Shown: positions 17,819 to 27,569, numbered from the stretch's first letter. The stretch: 64,000 bases of DNA from CAZBNB01 sp964493245 (GCA_964493245.1 CAZBNB010000005.1:57918-121917), one strand, 5' to 3'. The notes: generated by a model from the sequence alone, not told the origin. Made by a program: numbers and translations.

Positions 17819-18301
17819 TTATCGTGACGACACCTTAGATTTATCCGTACGAAAACAATAAAAGGCTAATAAAAAAGCACCGACACAAATGCAACTATCT
17901 GCGATATTAAACACAGGCCAATAAAAAGATTTATAATAGATTTGAATAAAATCAATAACATAACCAATTCTTAGCCGGTCAATTAAGTTACCTATTGCGC
18001 CCGATAAAATCAATGCCAACGCCACACTTTGTAATTTGGCATTGTTGGGTAAGCGCCATAACCAAATACAAAGGAAGAGGATCATACTCAAGCTAAATAT
18101 CACGAAAAACCAGTGATGCCAGCGGCCAGCATGGCTTAAAAAGCTAAATGCTGAGCCAGAATTAAACGCCAAGGTCAGATTGAGCATGGGTATGATTGGC
18201 CTAGGTTGATACGCGGTTAAGTGGGTTAACATCCAATATTTAGTGAGCTGATCGAGGATCAGCGTCAGCACAACCACCAAACCAACGTAGCCCTTTTTCA
18301 T
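17819..18301 (-). CDS. lspA: lipoprotein signal peptidase (signal peptidase II)
   Basis: The protein has 160 residues and four membrane segments. All family boxes are present: DQLTKYW, LNLTLAFNSGSAFSFL, ILSGAIGNLIDRL and YVIDFIQIYY...WPVFNIADS, including the two catalytic aspartates (in GNLIDR and FNIADS). It removes signal peptides from diacylglyceryl-modified prolipoproteins. Its start overlaps the ileS stop by 4 bases, in the conserved order ribF-ileS-lspA. Confidence 0.97.
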   Translation of the reverse strand: MKKGYVGLVVVLTLILDQLTKYWMLTHLTAYQPRPIIPMLNLTLAFNSGSAFSFLSHAGRWHHWFFVIFSLSMILFLCIWLWRLPNNAKLQSVALALILSGAIGNLIDRLRIGYVIDFIQIYYKSFYWPVFNIADSCICVGAFLLAFYCFRTDKSKVSSR

Positions 18302-21102
18302 GCAAACAACCTTTGTTCATCATGTCCAGTCACATTGTTCACACAACGACCACATAATCCAGGGTGTGTGGCGTGTGTATCAACGTCATCCAATCGGTGC
18401 CAACAACGCGCACATTTGGTTGCCTCAGTGGCGTTCACTAGCACAGCAAGCCCCAACTCCTCATTGATCACGGCCTCTGCTGCACGCGCCGACCAAGGTA
18501 AAATGTCCACACGTGACGTCATCAAAATAAAACGTAACTCATCTTTGAAACAAGCCAATAATGCGTGTGTTTTATCGTTGGCAAATAATTGTATATTTGC
18601 CGCTAAACTAGAACCAATCGTGCCTGATTTGCGCTCCGCTTCTAATGCTTTATTCACCTCATCACGGATCAGTTGTATTTGCTGCCACTTTTGCATATCA
18701 ACCGCTTGCATAGTTGGCCAATTTTCGTACCAAGTTTCAAAGAAGATCGAACGACCAGCATAACCTGGCATAGCTTGCCATATTTCTTCGGCCGTAAACG
18801 ACAAAATAGGCGCTAACCAACGCGTGAGTGCGTGTAAAATGTGGTACATGGCTGATTGACAAGAGCGACGTGCACGGCTGTTAACCGGCGTTGTGTATTG
18901 TCTATCCTTGATAATATCCAAATAAAAACTACCCAACTCGACCGCGCAAAAATGATGAATCTTTTGATAAATCACATGAAATTGGTAATGTTCATAGGCA
19001 GCTAGGATTTCTGCCTGTAGTGCCTGGCAGCGTTGTACAATATATCTGTCTAACTCTACCCACTCTGAGGCCGGCAATTGATTTTGATCTACATTAAAAT
19101 CAAATAAGTTAGCCAACAAAAATCGCGCCGTGTTTCTCAAGCGTCGGTAAACATCTGCATTGCGCTTAATAATTTCATCAGAAATGGTCAGCTCATTGCG
19201 ATAATCACTAGAAGAAACCCACAGGCGTAAAATATCTGCGCCATATTGCTGAATGAGTTTATCCAGCTCGACATAATTGCCTTTTGATTTAGACAGCTTC
19301 TTACCTTCTGCATCCACTGTAAAACCATGGGTCAAAACCATTTTAAACGGCGCTTTTCCAGAAATAGCAACGGAAGTAGTTAAAGATGAATTAAACCAAC
19401 CACGGTGTTGATCTGATCCTTCGATATACAGATCCGCTGGGAAACCCAATCCGAAAGTCGGCTCTTCTAGTACACAAAAATGCGACACACCGGAATCAAA
19501 CCACACGTCTAAGGTGTCACTGGTTTTTTCATAATTAACCGCGTCATCACCCAACAACTCAGCTGGATCAAGTTCAAACCATGCTTCAATGCCTTTTTCT
19601 TCAAAGCGCATTGCAATTTTCTCAATGAGCTCAACGGTGTTGGGATGCAATTGTTGTGTCTCTTTGTGTACAAACAACGGCATGGGTGTACCCCACGCTC
19701 TTTGTCTTGAAACACACCAGTCAGGTCTGTTTACAACCATTTTTTCGATGCGAGCTTTACCCCATTCTGGAACCCATTTGACCTGTTGAATTTGTTGTAG
19801 CAAATCGTCACGCAAATGTTGTTTATCCATGGAAATAAACCACTGGGGTGTTGCACGAAAAATAGTGGGGGTTTTATGGCGCCAACAATGCGGATAACTG
19901 TGATGCAAGACTTCTTCATGAAGCAGCACCTCATTTTCGCGTAAAATATCCAAAATAGGTGCGTTGGCTTTCAACACAAAAAGACCAGCTAAACGCTCAT
20001 CAACATCTGATGCGTAACAGCCATTTGCCAGTACTGGGTTTGTTAATGGCAATTGATAGCGTTGTCCGACTAAATAATCATCTGGCCCGTGTGCAGGCGC
20101 CGTATGTACACAGCCAGTACCGGCTTCCGTGGTCACATGTTCACTCAAGACTACCGGCACAGCCCGCTCGGTGATGGGATGATTCAACAACATCCCTTCA
20201 AAGCGTTGTCCTGGTACTTGACCGGCGATTTGATATTCGTCAATACCATAACGTTTCATTACCGACTCAACTAAATCAGCGGCTAACACATAATAAGCAC
20301 TGGCTGTCTGGACTAAGGAATACGTTAATTCAGCATGCAAGCTGACCGCTTCGTTAGCAGGCAATGTCCAAGGAGTCGTTGTCCAAATAGGAACGATCAC
20401 GCGCCTTAACGGCAGTGTTTTATCTACACACGCTAATAATTTATCCGGATGCACCGCAACAAAAGCCACATCAATAGATGGCGAGGTTTTATCCTCATAA
20501 TCGACTTCCGCTTCCGCTAAAGCCGAGCGGCAATCCATACACCAATGAACTGGTTTAAATCCACGCTGTAAATGACCGTTTTCCACAACCTTTGCCAAAG
20601 CACGAATAATATTGGCTTCATAATGAAAATCCATACTGATATAAGGATTTTGCCAATCGCCCAACACACCTAAGCGCTGAAATTCATTACGCTGAATATC
20701 AATTTGGCTGGTTGCGTAAGCACGACAAGCCAAACGAAATGCCGTTGCATCGACATCAACCCCTGATTTACCTAATTTTTTCTCAACATTTAATTCAATC
20801 GGCAAACCATGACAATCCCAACCAGGCACAAACAGTGCATCGTAACCACTCATGGACTTAGATTTTAAAATAAAATCTTTCAGAATTTTATTCAGTGCGT
20901 GGCCACAATGTAGATGCCCATTTGCATACGGTGGGCCGTCATGCAAAATAAACCGCTTTGCCCCTGCACGTAAACGTCTTAATTGCCCGTAAATATCATC
21001 GGCTTGCCAGCTTGCTAAAAAAGCAGGCTCACGATCAGGTAAATTCGCTTTCATGGGAAAAGACGTCGTCGGTAAATTCAGTGTGTCTTTGTAATCTTGC
21101 AT
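18298..21102 (-). CDS. ileS: isoleucyl-tRNA synthetase
   Basis: The protein has 934 residues, the bacterial type I length. The HIGH motif is HCGH at 65-68 (ANGHLHCGHALNKI). The second signature is KLSKSKGN, with Leu in place of Met. The editing domain has the TTPWTLPANEAVSL motif. A C-terminal zinc finger is formed by CARCWHR and CGRCV. It charges tRNA-Ile. It lies 3 bases after the ribF stop and overlaps lspA by 4 bases, so the three genes form one operon. Confidence 0.98.
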   Translation of the reverse strand: MQDYKDTLNLPTTSFPMKANLPDREPAFLASWQADDIYGQLRRLRAGAKRFILHDGPPYANGHLHCGHALNKILKDFILKSKSMSGYDALFVPGWDCHGLPIELNVEKKLGKSGVDVDATAFRLACRAYATSQIDIQRNEFQRLGVLGDWQNPYISMDFHYEANIIRALAKVVENGHLQRGFKPVHWCMDCRSALAEAEVDYEDKTSPSIDVAFVAVHPDKLLACVDKTLPLRRVIVPIWTTTPWTLPANEAVSLHAELTYSLVQTASAYYVLAADLVESVMKRYGIDEYQIAGQVPGQRFEGMLLNHPITERAVPVVLSEHVTTEAGTGCVHTAPAHGPDDYLVGQRYQLPLTNPVLANGCYASDVDERLAGLFVLKANAPILDILRENEVLLHEEVLHHSYPHCWRHKTPTIFRATPQWFISMDKQHLRDDLLQQIQQVKWVPEWGKARIEKMVVNRPDWCVSRQRAWGTPMPLFVHKETQQLHPNTVELIEKIAMRFEEKGIEAWFELDPAELLGDDAVNYEKTSDTLDVWFDSGVSHFCVLEEPTFGLGFPADLYIEGSDQHRGWFNSSLTTSVAISGKAPFKMVLTHGFTVDAEGKKLSKSKGNYVELDKLIQQYGADILRLWVSSSDYRNELTISDEIIKRNADVYRRLRNTARFLLANLFDFNVDQNQLPASEWVELDRYIVQRCQALQAEILAAYEHYQFHVIYQKIHHFCAVELGSFYLDIIKDRQYTTPVNSRARRSCQSAMYHILHALTRWLAPILSFTAEEIWQAMPGYAGRSIFFETWYENWPTMQAVDMQKWQQIQLIRDEVNKALEAERKSGTIGSSLAANIQLFANDKTHALLACFKDELRFILMTSRVDILPWSARAAEAVINEELGLAVLVNATEATKCARCWHRLDDVDTHATHPGLCGRCVNNVTGHDEQRLFA

Positions 21103-21105
21103 ATC

Positions 21106-22032
21106 TCACTCAGAAAAATAAGCGCGGGCTGATGATACATCAGCATGAATCGCGGCAATCAAGGCATCTAAAGATGCAAATTTTACTTCATCTCGCAATT
21201 TGTGCAAGAAAAAAACTTGTAATCGCTCGCCATAAAGAGAATCGTTAAAGTCAAACAAGTGTACTTCAACCAAACATTGACCGTTATCCAGACTAGGCCG
21301 GCGGCCAGCATAAGCCACCCCTTTTCGCCTTTCACCATTTGCACGTGCGACTTCTACACAGTAAATGCCTTTTAACGGAAAGGTATCATGATAAACTTGC
21401 ATATTGGCCGTGGGCACGCCCCATTGCCGACCGAGCGCCTCACCATGGATCACTCGTGCGCATAAGCTATAAGGGTGACCTAAATAAATCGCAGCTTGTG
21501 CCAACTCATCTCGTTGTAGTGCTTCACGAATATGCGTGGAGCTAATACGAATATTCTCTTCAGCTACATCCGCTTGAACATCAACACATCGTGATGTACC
21601 AGCCATCATCTGACGTAATAATTGAATATCACCGGTGCGTTGACAACCAAAACGAAAGTCTTGACCAATTAATAAATAATGCACATTAAGCTGTTTAAAT
21701 AAGACTTCTTTTACAAAATCTTCTGCAGATAATTGCGATAAAGCTAGATTAAATCGCAGACAATATACAACATCTACCTGACAATCACGCAAAGCCGCTA
21801 CCTTGCCACGTAACGTTGATAATCGCACAGGGGCTTTTTGCTTCATAAAAAACTCACGCGCTTGCGGCTCAAAAATCACCACAACCAAAGGCAAATGCAA
21901 TTCATTTGCTTTCGCACGCAATTTTTTTAACAGCGCTTGATGACCGCGGTGCACACCATCAAAATTACCAATGGCCACAACACTGCCTTGTTTAAAAGCA
22001 TTTTCATGGGGTATAGAGCGTAAAAACTGCAT
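21106..22032 (-). CDS. ribF: bifunctional riboflavin kinase / FAD synthetase
   Basis: The protein has 308 residues. The N-terminal adenylyltransferase domain has VVAIGNFDGVHRGHQALL and LLIGQDFRFGCQRTGD. ISSTHIREAL closes it, and the C-terminal riboflavin kinase domain starts at GEALGRQWGVPTANM. It makes FMN and FAD from riboflavin and leads the ribF-ileS-lspA operon. FAD made here would serve NadB and the acyl-CoA dehydrogenase of this window. Confidence 0.97.
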   Translation of the reverse strand: MQFLRSIPHENAFKQGSVVAIGNFDGVHRGHQALLKKLRAKANELHLPLVVVIFEPQAREFFMKQKAPVRLSTLRGKVAALRDCQVDVVYCLRFNLALSQLSAEDFVKEVLFKQLNVHYLLIGQDFRFGCQRTGDIQLLRQMMAGTSRCVDVQADVAEENIRISSTHIREALQRDELAQAAIYLGHPYSLCARVIHGEALGRQWGVPTANMQVYHDTFPLKGIYCVEVARANGERRKGVAYAGRRPSLDNGQCLVEVHLFDFNDSLYGERLQVFFLHKLRDEVKFASLDALIAAIHADVSSARAYFSE

Positions 22033-22054
22033 GATAACCTATCAAAACGGAAAC

Positions 22055-22083
22055 AGACTGTGCTCACTGAATGCAGACAGTCT
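22055..22083 (-). terminator. possible terminator after the universal stress gene
   Basis: Read on the minus strand, AGACTGT and ACAGTCT form a 7-bp stem with a 15-base loop, followed by a T-rich stretch (GTTTCCGTTTT). It sits between the stress-protein gene and ribF. The stem is short and the T-tract is broken, so this is weak. Confidence 0.3.
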
Positions 22084-22116
22084 TGTTATTATCACGAAAC
22101 TGATGTACTGATTACA

Positions 22117-22542
22117 TTATTTCGTTGGTCGAACAATTAAAATGTCACAATTAGCCGCATGTAAAATAGCATCCGCGGTGGAGCCTAAAAGCAACGCCAA
22201 ACCGTGTTTACCATGGCTACCTGTCACGATCAAATCAATATGATAATCGTGTGCGACACGCAGCACTTCATTTTTTATTGACCCAAATTCGATTAATCGG
22301 TGTTTTTTGTCCACACCAATATTCTCTGCCAATTTATTGAGTTCACGCTCAGCTTGCTCACGAATCGAAACCTCGACTTCGGCAAACCCTGCAAACCCGG
22401 GATAAGCGTAGGCTGGAATCGGTTCAACCACATGAACCAAATACAATACTGCTTTGTTTTCATCAGCAATTTTTTTGGCTTTATGCGCGGCATTCACACC
22501 AACTTCATCAAAGTCTGTCGCTAATAAAACATGCTTATACAT
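22117..22542 (-). CDS. universal stress protein, UspA family
   Basis: The protein has 141 residues in a single Usp domain. It opens MYKHVLLATDFDEVGVNAAHKA, has YLVHVVEPI after beta-strand 2, and ends with the ATP-binding motif GSHGKHGLALLLGSTADAIL followed by DILIVRP. The G-x2-G-x9-G-S/T pattern marks the ATP-binding type. AAGGAGAGTGATC precedes the chosen ATG; the longer opening at 22584 has no comparable site. It stands alone between two stretches of non-coding DNA. Confidence 0.92.
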   Translation of the reverse strand: MYKHVLLATDFDEVGVNAAHKAKKIADENKAVLYLVHVVEPIPAYAYPGFAGFAEVEVSIREQAERELNKLAENIGVDKKHRLIEFGSIKNEVLRVAHDYHIDLIVTGSHGKHGLALLLGSTADAILHAANCDILIVRPTK

Positions 22543-22639
22543 GATCACTCTCCTTGTAACTGGCACACACAGTATGGGCATCACATCAATTTATTTTACC
22601 GCTCATTGATTAGGGGTAATACCGCATAACATGCTCATA

Positions 22640-22758
22640 GGACTTATGCAAAACAACGATCTCTTCGTTGGATTTTATTTTTAATTTGGTCATTTAGTCA
22701 CCTAAACGCCCTCATTAAAAATAAAATCCGCCTCGACCTCGATGCTTTTCGTAAGTCC
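22640..22758. repeat. 119-bp imperfect palindrome
   Basis: The ends are GGACTTA and TAAGTCC. The arms of about 46 bases agree at roughly three of four positions and meet around a shared GGATTTTATTTTTAAT. It fills the space between the stress-protein gene and pdxB. It has no sequence likeness to the other palindromes here and no reading frame of note. Confidence 0.6.
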
Positions 22759-22781
22759 AGCAAGTATTAAGATAGCAGAAG

Positions 22782-23810
22782 TTAGGCACATTTTACAGAA
22801 AAATCATGTCGAAACTGATGCGCCCGGCGTAGTGTCAAAAAAACCGCTGATTTATCCTGTGCTTGCTTCAAAAGTTGCGTTTCTTGTTCTGGATGGTATA
22901 AAGACAAGATCTGCGTTGACCAATCTGTGCCCAGTGGCAGAGAAATAATCGGTAACGCTTGTGAACACGCTGTTGGAATAGCGATTTGGTAAAGTGAATG
23001 CAGTGCCTTCGCAAGATATATCACCGCTCGTTGTTTTGCTTCAATTGTGTGACCGGCGATATGAGGGGTACACAATGTCGCCCGCTCAAGAATATGAGCA
23101 TTGGGATGGGGCTCGTTGCAATACACATCGGTACAATAAATCAGCTTATTTTGCACATTTAATAAATCGTCTTCATTCACAATATTGCCTCGAGAGGCAT
23201 TAATGATCACTGTATTGGGCTTTAATTGCTGAAAAAATGTTTTATTTAATAAATCATAGCTGGGAAAAGGTTGCGTGGTATGTAAATTTGCATGCACACA
23301 AATCACATCACACTGTGTCATGTCAGCCATCGTCGCTGAATGAAAAAGACGGTCTTCATTCGCACGAATCGGATCGCAAGGAATCACTTCACAATCAATT
23401 GCTTCCAACATACTCATGACTTGTTGACCAACCGCCCCCATCCCAATAATACCAACACGTCGTCCGGGTAATAATTGCATTTTTTCCAGATAAGCAAACG
23501 ATGCCAATACATAATTGGCAACAGCTAACGCATTGCTGCCTTTGGCATCGAGGCACAAGATATCGTGTGCATTGAGGTAGGTTTTATCAATATGATCACT
23601 GCCACTGCTAGCAGTAGCGACACAGCGCAGGTTGGTTGCTGCTGTCAATAAAGCCGCTGTCACTTTTAAAGTAGATCGGCAAAGTAATATATCTTGTGTT
23701 TTTAATAAAGACGCGACATCTGCTTCTTGTTGATATGTGGTCAACTGAAAAGGTGACTTAAATAGTGTCTGTAGACCAGGCAAAGAGGCATCGGCCAATA
23801 GCTTTATCAT
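22782..23810 (-). CDS. pdxB: erythronate-4-phosphate dehydrogenase
   Basis: The protein has 342 residues. It is a D-isomer-specific 2-hydroxyacid dehydrogenase with the NAD loop RRVGIIGMGAVGQQVMSMLEA. The catalytic Arg lies in INASRGNIVNEDDLL, the Glu in DVYCNEPHPNAHI and the His in CTPHIAGHTIEAKQRA. The last stretch is closer to PdxB than to SerA or other family members. PdxB catalyses the second step of the DXP-dependent vitamin B6 route. The C-terminal dimerisation part is shorter than in E. coli (378 residues). It starts 3 bases after the upstream membrane-protein gene. Confidence 0.88.
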   Translation of the reverse strand: MIKLLADASLPGLQTLFKSPFQLTTYQQEADVASLLKTQDILLCRSTLKVTAALLTAATNLRCVATASSGSDHIDKTYLNAHDILCLDAKGSNALAVANYVLASFAYLEKMQLLPGRRVGIIGMGAVGQQVMSMLEAIDCEVIPCDPIRANEDRLFHSATMADMTQCDVICVHANLHTTQPFPSYDLLNKTFFQQLKPNTVIINASRGNIVNEDDLLNVQNKLIYCTDVYCNEPHPNAHILERATLCTPHIAGHTIEAKQRAVIYLAKALHSLYQIAIPTACSQALPIISLPLGTDWSTQILSLYHPEQETQLLKQAQDKSAVFLTLRRAHQFRHDFSVKCA

Positions 23811-23813
23811 CGT

Positions 23814-24263
23814 TTATCCAAATGATTTAGGTACCACTATTACCTTATCCACAACCGGGGTAACAACCGCAACATTTTCCGCTTCATCGTCTAGATTGAT
23901 ATCTTCACTGGCTTTACGTAAAGAAATTTGGTGTAGCGTTTGTTGATTAGCACCGTCTCGATAATAAGGAATTTTACTGTATGCTTGAACTACTGGTTTA
24001 ATCGCAGCGGGAGAAACTGATTTTTCAGGCTGCTTCAGATGTGCGGTTGTTGTGTAAGATGGATGAAAAAAATTAACCCAAATAGAAGCAGCAATACCGA
24101 CAAAAGTGGAAATCAAACCGACACGGATGGCATTCGATCTGCGTTTATGAAGGTACGTTGACTCAACCAAAGGCACATCAAACTCATCATTCGCTGACAA
24201 TTGAGAGCCTAAAATATTTTGCTCTGTCAACATAAAAAAACGCTTGATATATTCTTTATTCAT
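23814..24263 (-). CDS. single-pass membrane protein in the damX position
   Basis: The protein has 149 residues. An N-terminal cytoplasmic part of about 45 residues is followed by one membrane segment (about residues 47-65, VGLISTFVGIAASIWVNFF) and an outer part rich in Lys, Pro and Val. No domain is recognised. In many gammaproteobacteria aroK-aroB is followed by damX, a single-pass protein with a SPOR domain. This gene has the place and the topology, but no SPOR domain can be seen. It may be a shortened DamX or an unrelated protein. It follows aroB by 10 bases. Confidence 0.7.
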   Translation of the reverse strand: MNKEYIKRFFMLTEQNILGSQLSANDEFDVPLVESTYLHKRRSNAIRVGLISTFVGIAASIWVNFFHPSYTTTAHLKQPEKSVSPAAIKPVVQAYSKIPYYRDGANQQTLHQISLRKASEDINLDDEAENVAVVTPVVDKVIVVPKSFG

Positions 24264-24273
24264 GATGCCTCCA

Positions 24274-25407
24274 CTACTTCATAATCGTATTTGACAACAC
24301 CCATTTTATTTGTTTTTCGGTAACGTGATGCACTAACTGACAATCACCAAAATGCTGTATCACTACAAAAGGTAATGTGCCTGCTTGTACTTTTTTATCA
24401 CGCCACATCGATGCTTGCAAAGCGTCTAAATCAATATCTGATGGAATCAGGTAGTCTAATTTTGCTTGCTGTAACAGCACTCTGATCGCATCTACATCAG
24501 TCATTTTTAGATAACCAAGCTTATAGGATAGCATACTGGCACAAAAAAGCCCTATTGCCACTGCCTCACCGTGTAACCAACGTTGATAGCCAGTCACGGT
24601 TTCTAATGCATGCGCAAAAGTATGGCCTAAATTGAGTAGCGCTCGTCTACCACCTTTATCATCGGTATCCTCACGCACAATGTCTGCTTTAATTTGACAA
24701 CAACGTACAATCGTATCAGACAATGATCGCAAGACTTCTGCGGAAAAAATCCTGGTATCGGTAGATAAAAAGTTTTCAGACTCAAAATGAGAGAGCAGCG
24801 TTGGTAAATAGGCTAGAAAATCTCCACCTGCCAGTAAACCATATTTAATGATTTCAGCCAGTCCTGCACGAAACTCACGCGTAGGCAATGTTTGCAACGT
24901 CGAAAGATCCATTATCACCGCGGCAGGCTGATAAAAGCACCCTACCATGTTTTTACCCTGTGGCAAATTAATAGCAGTCTTACCCCCCACCGATGAGTCA
25001 ACTTGCGCAAGCAAGGTGGTAGGTAGTTGTACTAAACGCACACCACGTTGATACGTCGCTGCTGCAAACCCAGCCATATCACCCACCACACCACCACCCA
25101 ATGCAAAAACAGTGGTATCACGATGATGGTTGCCGCGTAATAATGCGTCATAAATAGAAAATAAGCTTGCTTGATCTTTATAATGCTCACCGTCCCGCAA
25201 TATCACAACATCGCATTGAATATCGCTGAGCGATTGTTGTACCTTGCTGAGATAATATGGCGCAACTGTTTCATTGGTCACTATCAGCGCTTGTTTAGCG
25301 GCAACATATTGTTTTAAAAGTGAAGATTCTGTGAGCAGAGATGTGCCCACATAAATCGGGTAGTGGGCAGAAGGCAGCGTGACTGTCAAACTGGGCGTTA
25401 TTGACAC
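24274..25407 (-). CDS. aroB: 3-dehydroquinate synthase
   Basis: The protein has 377 residues. It has the NAD-binding stretch FALGGGVVGDMAGFAAATYQRG, then QLPTTLLAQVDSSVGGKTAIN and NLGHTFAHALE with metal-ligand histidines, and LHGEAVAIG. It makes dehydroquinate from DAHP in the shikimate pathway. It lies 11 bases after aroK in the conserved aroK-aroB pair. Confidence 0.97.
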   Translation of the reverse strand: MSITPSLTVTLPSAHYPIYVGTSLLTESSLLKQYVAAKQALIVTNETVAPYYLSKVQQSLSDIQCDVVILRDGEHYKDQASLFSIYDALLRGNHHRDTTVFALGGGVVGDMAGFAAATYQRGVRLVQLPTTLLAQVDSSVGGKTAINLPQGKNMVGCFYQPAAVIMDLSTLQTLPTREFRAGLAEIIKYGLLAGGDFLAYLPTLLSHFESENFLSTDTRIFSAEVLRSLSDTIVRCCQIKADIVREDTDDKGGRRALLNLGHTFAHALETVTGYQRWLHGEAVAIGLFCASMLSYKLGYLKMTDVDAIRVLLQQAKLDYLIPSDIDLDALQASMWRDKKVQAGTLPFVVIQHFGDCQLVHHVTEKQIKWVLSNTIMK

Positions 25408-25418
25408 AATAAAAGCCT

Positions 25419-25949
25419 TTAACTCTCACCATAAATATATTTTATGATGTTGTTAGCCACCGCTTTCACAGTTAACTTATCTGTTTCAAAACTCACATCA
25501 GCCAACTCTTCGTAGAAAGGTTCGCGCTCATCACGTAACATTTCCAAACGCCCTTCAAGATCATCTGTTTTTAATAATGGACGCTTCGTGCTATCACGTT
25601 TGGTACGTTCATACTGCTGTTGCAAGGAGGTGCGCAAATAAATAACAGTACCACGTGCTGCCAAGGCGTTGCGATTTTCAGGGGTCATGATGACACCACC
25701 GCCAGTTGCCAAGACAATATTGTTTTTTTGTGTGAGTTCATCAATCACTTTCTGTTCACGACGACGAAATCCCTCTTCACCTTCGACATCAAATATCCAA
25801 GAAATATCGGCTCCTGTCCGCTGCTCGATGACTTCATCAGAATCATAGAACTCAAGCTTCAACTCTTTTGCCAAAGTACGACCGATGGTACTTTTACCCG
25901 CACCCATAGGTCCTATTAAAAAAATATTACGTACTTTAACGATACTCAT
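25419..25949 (-). CDS. aroK: shikimate kinase
   Basis: The protein has 176 residues. It has the P-loop GPMGAGKSTIG, the shikimate-binding D34 region (YDSDEVIEQRTG), GEEGFRRRE, LATGGGVIM and the adenine-contact and lid arginines in YERTKRDSTKRPLL. It phosphorylates shikimate. It is the first gene of the aroK-aroB unit. The pilus genes that normally precede it are separated here by a LOG-family gene and 345 non-coding bases. Confidence 0.97.
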   Translation of the reverse strand: MSIVKVRNIFLIGPMGAGKSTIGRTLAKELKLEFYDSDEVIEQRTGADISWIFDVEGEEGFRRREQKVIDELTQKNNIVLATGGGVIMTPENRNALAARGTVIYLRTSLQQQYERTKRDSTKRPLLKTDDLEGRLEMLRDEREPFYEELADVSFETDKLTVKAVANNIIKYIYGES

Positions 25950-26294
25950 TTTTACTTACATGCTCCGTATACTAAATAGAGGGTTTTACAAGGGCTTGTG
26001 CACTCATTGACTGTATTAGCGGACAAACGTCTGGCATACAAGCTCTGAACGACAGCTTATTATGCATTATACACTAGGCAACGTCGCGTGGACACCCTAA
26101 ATTGTTGGGGATTTTATAATGAAGGCAATTTACCAACAACATTTATGCCCGTAATCTTTCAAAATGTTATTTAAAAAACAAATCTGCCCAATATTATTCT
26201 ATAGTTTGCAACTATGTCACAAAAAAGGGGCAAATGTCATGATGAATATGAGAAATATACCATTATTATTGGGATTATGTTGTATATAAAAAAA
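25950..26294. other. intergenic stretch before aroK with a remnant signal-peptide frame
   Basis: No full gene is visible in these 345 bases. On the plus strand at about 26239 a 16-codon frame, MMNMRNIPLLLGLCCI, has a fair ribosome site (AGGGGCAAATGTC) and then stops. It looks like the front of a signal peptide, so it may be what remains of a secreted-protein gene. The aroK promoter should lie at the 25950 end, but I see no clear consensus. Confidence 0.4.
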
Positions 26295-27461
26295 TCATGA
26301 TGGTGAGCTCCCTTCAAGAACAAGATCTAAAGCATCAGTTTGCCTTTCGGAGATTGTCTTATCTTTAATAAAGATTGATTGTTTATAATAAGTGGGTTCT
26401 TTGCTTTCTGCTTTTTCCCACAAAGAAAATTCTTCATCCTCTAAAAAAAGATTGGTAGCCACTTCGGCGATGTTTTCATGATTACCTTTTGTTAATCCAG
26501 AAAAATGTACGGATGAAAGCATTTTTTTTGTACAAGCCGTATCAAGCTGTTCTCGTGTAGGCGAAAAAAATTTTAAACCCTCGGGGTCAAATAGTACAAT
26601 AGGTTTATGAATTTGTCGTCCATCTTCATGTTTTCCATGAAGTCCCAATTGATTATACATAATCATTTTATGCATAATTTCGTAAGTTAAAGGTACATCA
26701 TGTGAAAATAAGATAACGCTTGTACAAAGTTCAAATATATTTTTTACTTCATCTGCTGGAAGACATCCGCGTTCTCGAAAGTTGACGTACTGATCTTTTT
26801 TCATAACTGCAAGAAATGTGTCAGTTTTATCAGCGAAACAAACAAAGTCAGGCTTAGCATCAATTGTTTCTTTAACGAACTGCATACCATCATAAACAGC
26901 TAGAGAAAGATTATTTTTCTGTACTATACTCGCTTTTCTCAGGTCATTCTGCAACAAAAACATCACCTGTGATATGCTTTCGGCTACAACAAAGTGAATA
27001 TCTCTATGTTGTCGTAACATAGATTGATAATAATTATCATAATTGAATAAAATAACTGTTTTATTATCTAGCCCAGCCGCCATATAAATTTCGTCAAAAG
27101 TTCCCACACCACCAGGAAGCGCGATGATTACTTCCGGTTGCGTGAGTATTACCTTTCTTTCTTCAATATCAGCACATTCAATGAGTTGTCTTTTTACATT
27201 ATTCGTTGATAATCTTTTATCAACGTGACTCATAAGAATAGTTGGAATAACACCTGTAATACTCCCATCTTCTATGAGAGCACCATCGGCAAAACTTTTC
27301 ATCAACCCGCAATCCCCACCACCATAATAAGCACGGTGGCCATGCAAAGCAAAGGCTCTGCCCAATTCATAGGCAATCTGCTTGTAAATTAAAGGGGATT
27401 CGTTGCTGCTGGAAGCAAAAACAGTCACTGATTGCCTGTGATTCTCTATAGGTGTTTCCAT
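26295..27461 (-). CDS. LOG-family phosphoribohydrolase with a second, degenerate LOG-like half
   Basis: The protein has 388 residues; ordinary LOG proteins have about 190. Residues 10-150 form a complete LOG domain: TVFASSSNESPLIYKQIA, YYGGGDCGLMKSFADGAL, GVIPTIL, the catalytic-arginine motif EERK (R102), and PGGVGTFDE (116-124) with the catalytic Glu. LOG enzymes release the base from cytokinin-type or other nucleoside monophosphates. Residues 185-310 look like a second, decayed copy: SVILFSHDVPLTYE sits where PGGxGTxxE should be, followed by YNQLGLHGK and KPIVLFDPEGLKFFSP. The gene interrupts the usual pil-aroK order and is AT-rich, which suggests insertion. Confidence 0.8.
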   Translation of the reverse strand: METPIENHRQSVTVFASSSNESPLIYKQIAYELGRAFALHGHRAYYGGGDCGLMKSFADGALIEDGSITGVIPTILMSHVDKRLSTNNVKRQLIECADIEERKVILTQPEVIIALPGGVGTFDEIYMAAGLDNKTVILFNYDNYYQSMLRQHRDIHFVVAESISQVMFLLQNDLRKASIVQKNNLSLAVYDGMQFVKETIDAKPDFVCFADKTDTFLAVMKKDQYVNFRERGCLPADEVKNIFELCTSVILFSHDVPLTYEIMHKMIMYNQLGLHGKHEDGRQIHKPIVLFDPEGLKFFSPTREQLDTACTKKMLSSVHFSGLTKGNHENIAEVATNLFLEDEEFSLWEKAESKEPTYYKQSIFIKDKTISERQTDALDLVLEGSSPS

Positions 27462-27569
27462 CGTAATGACCCCTCAAAATTTTGGCTGTAGCGTAACACA
27501 GAATATTCTTTTGAGAAAAGAGACTTGGCCTTATTAGACCCACCGATTGAAGACAGCGCTTATGCATTA

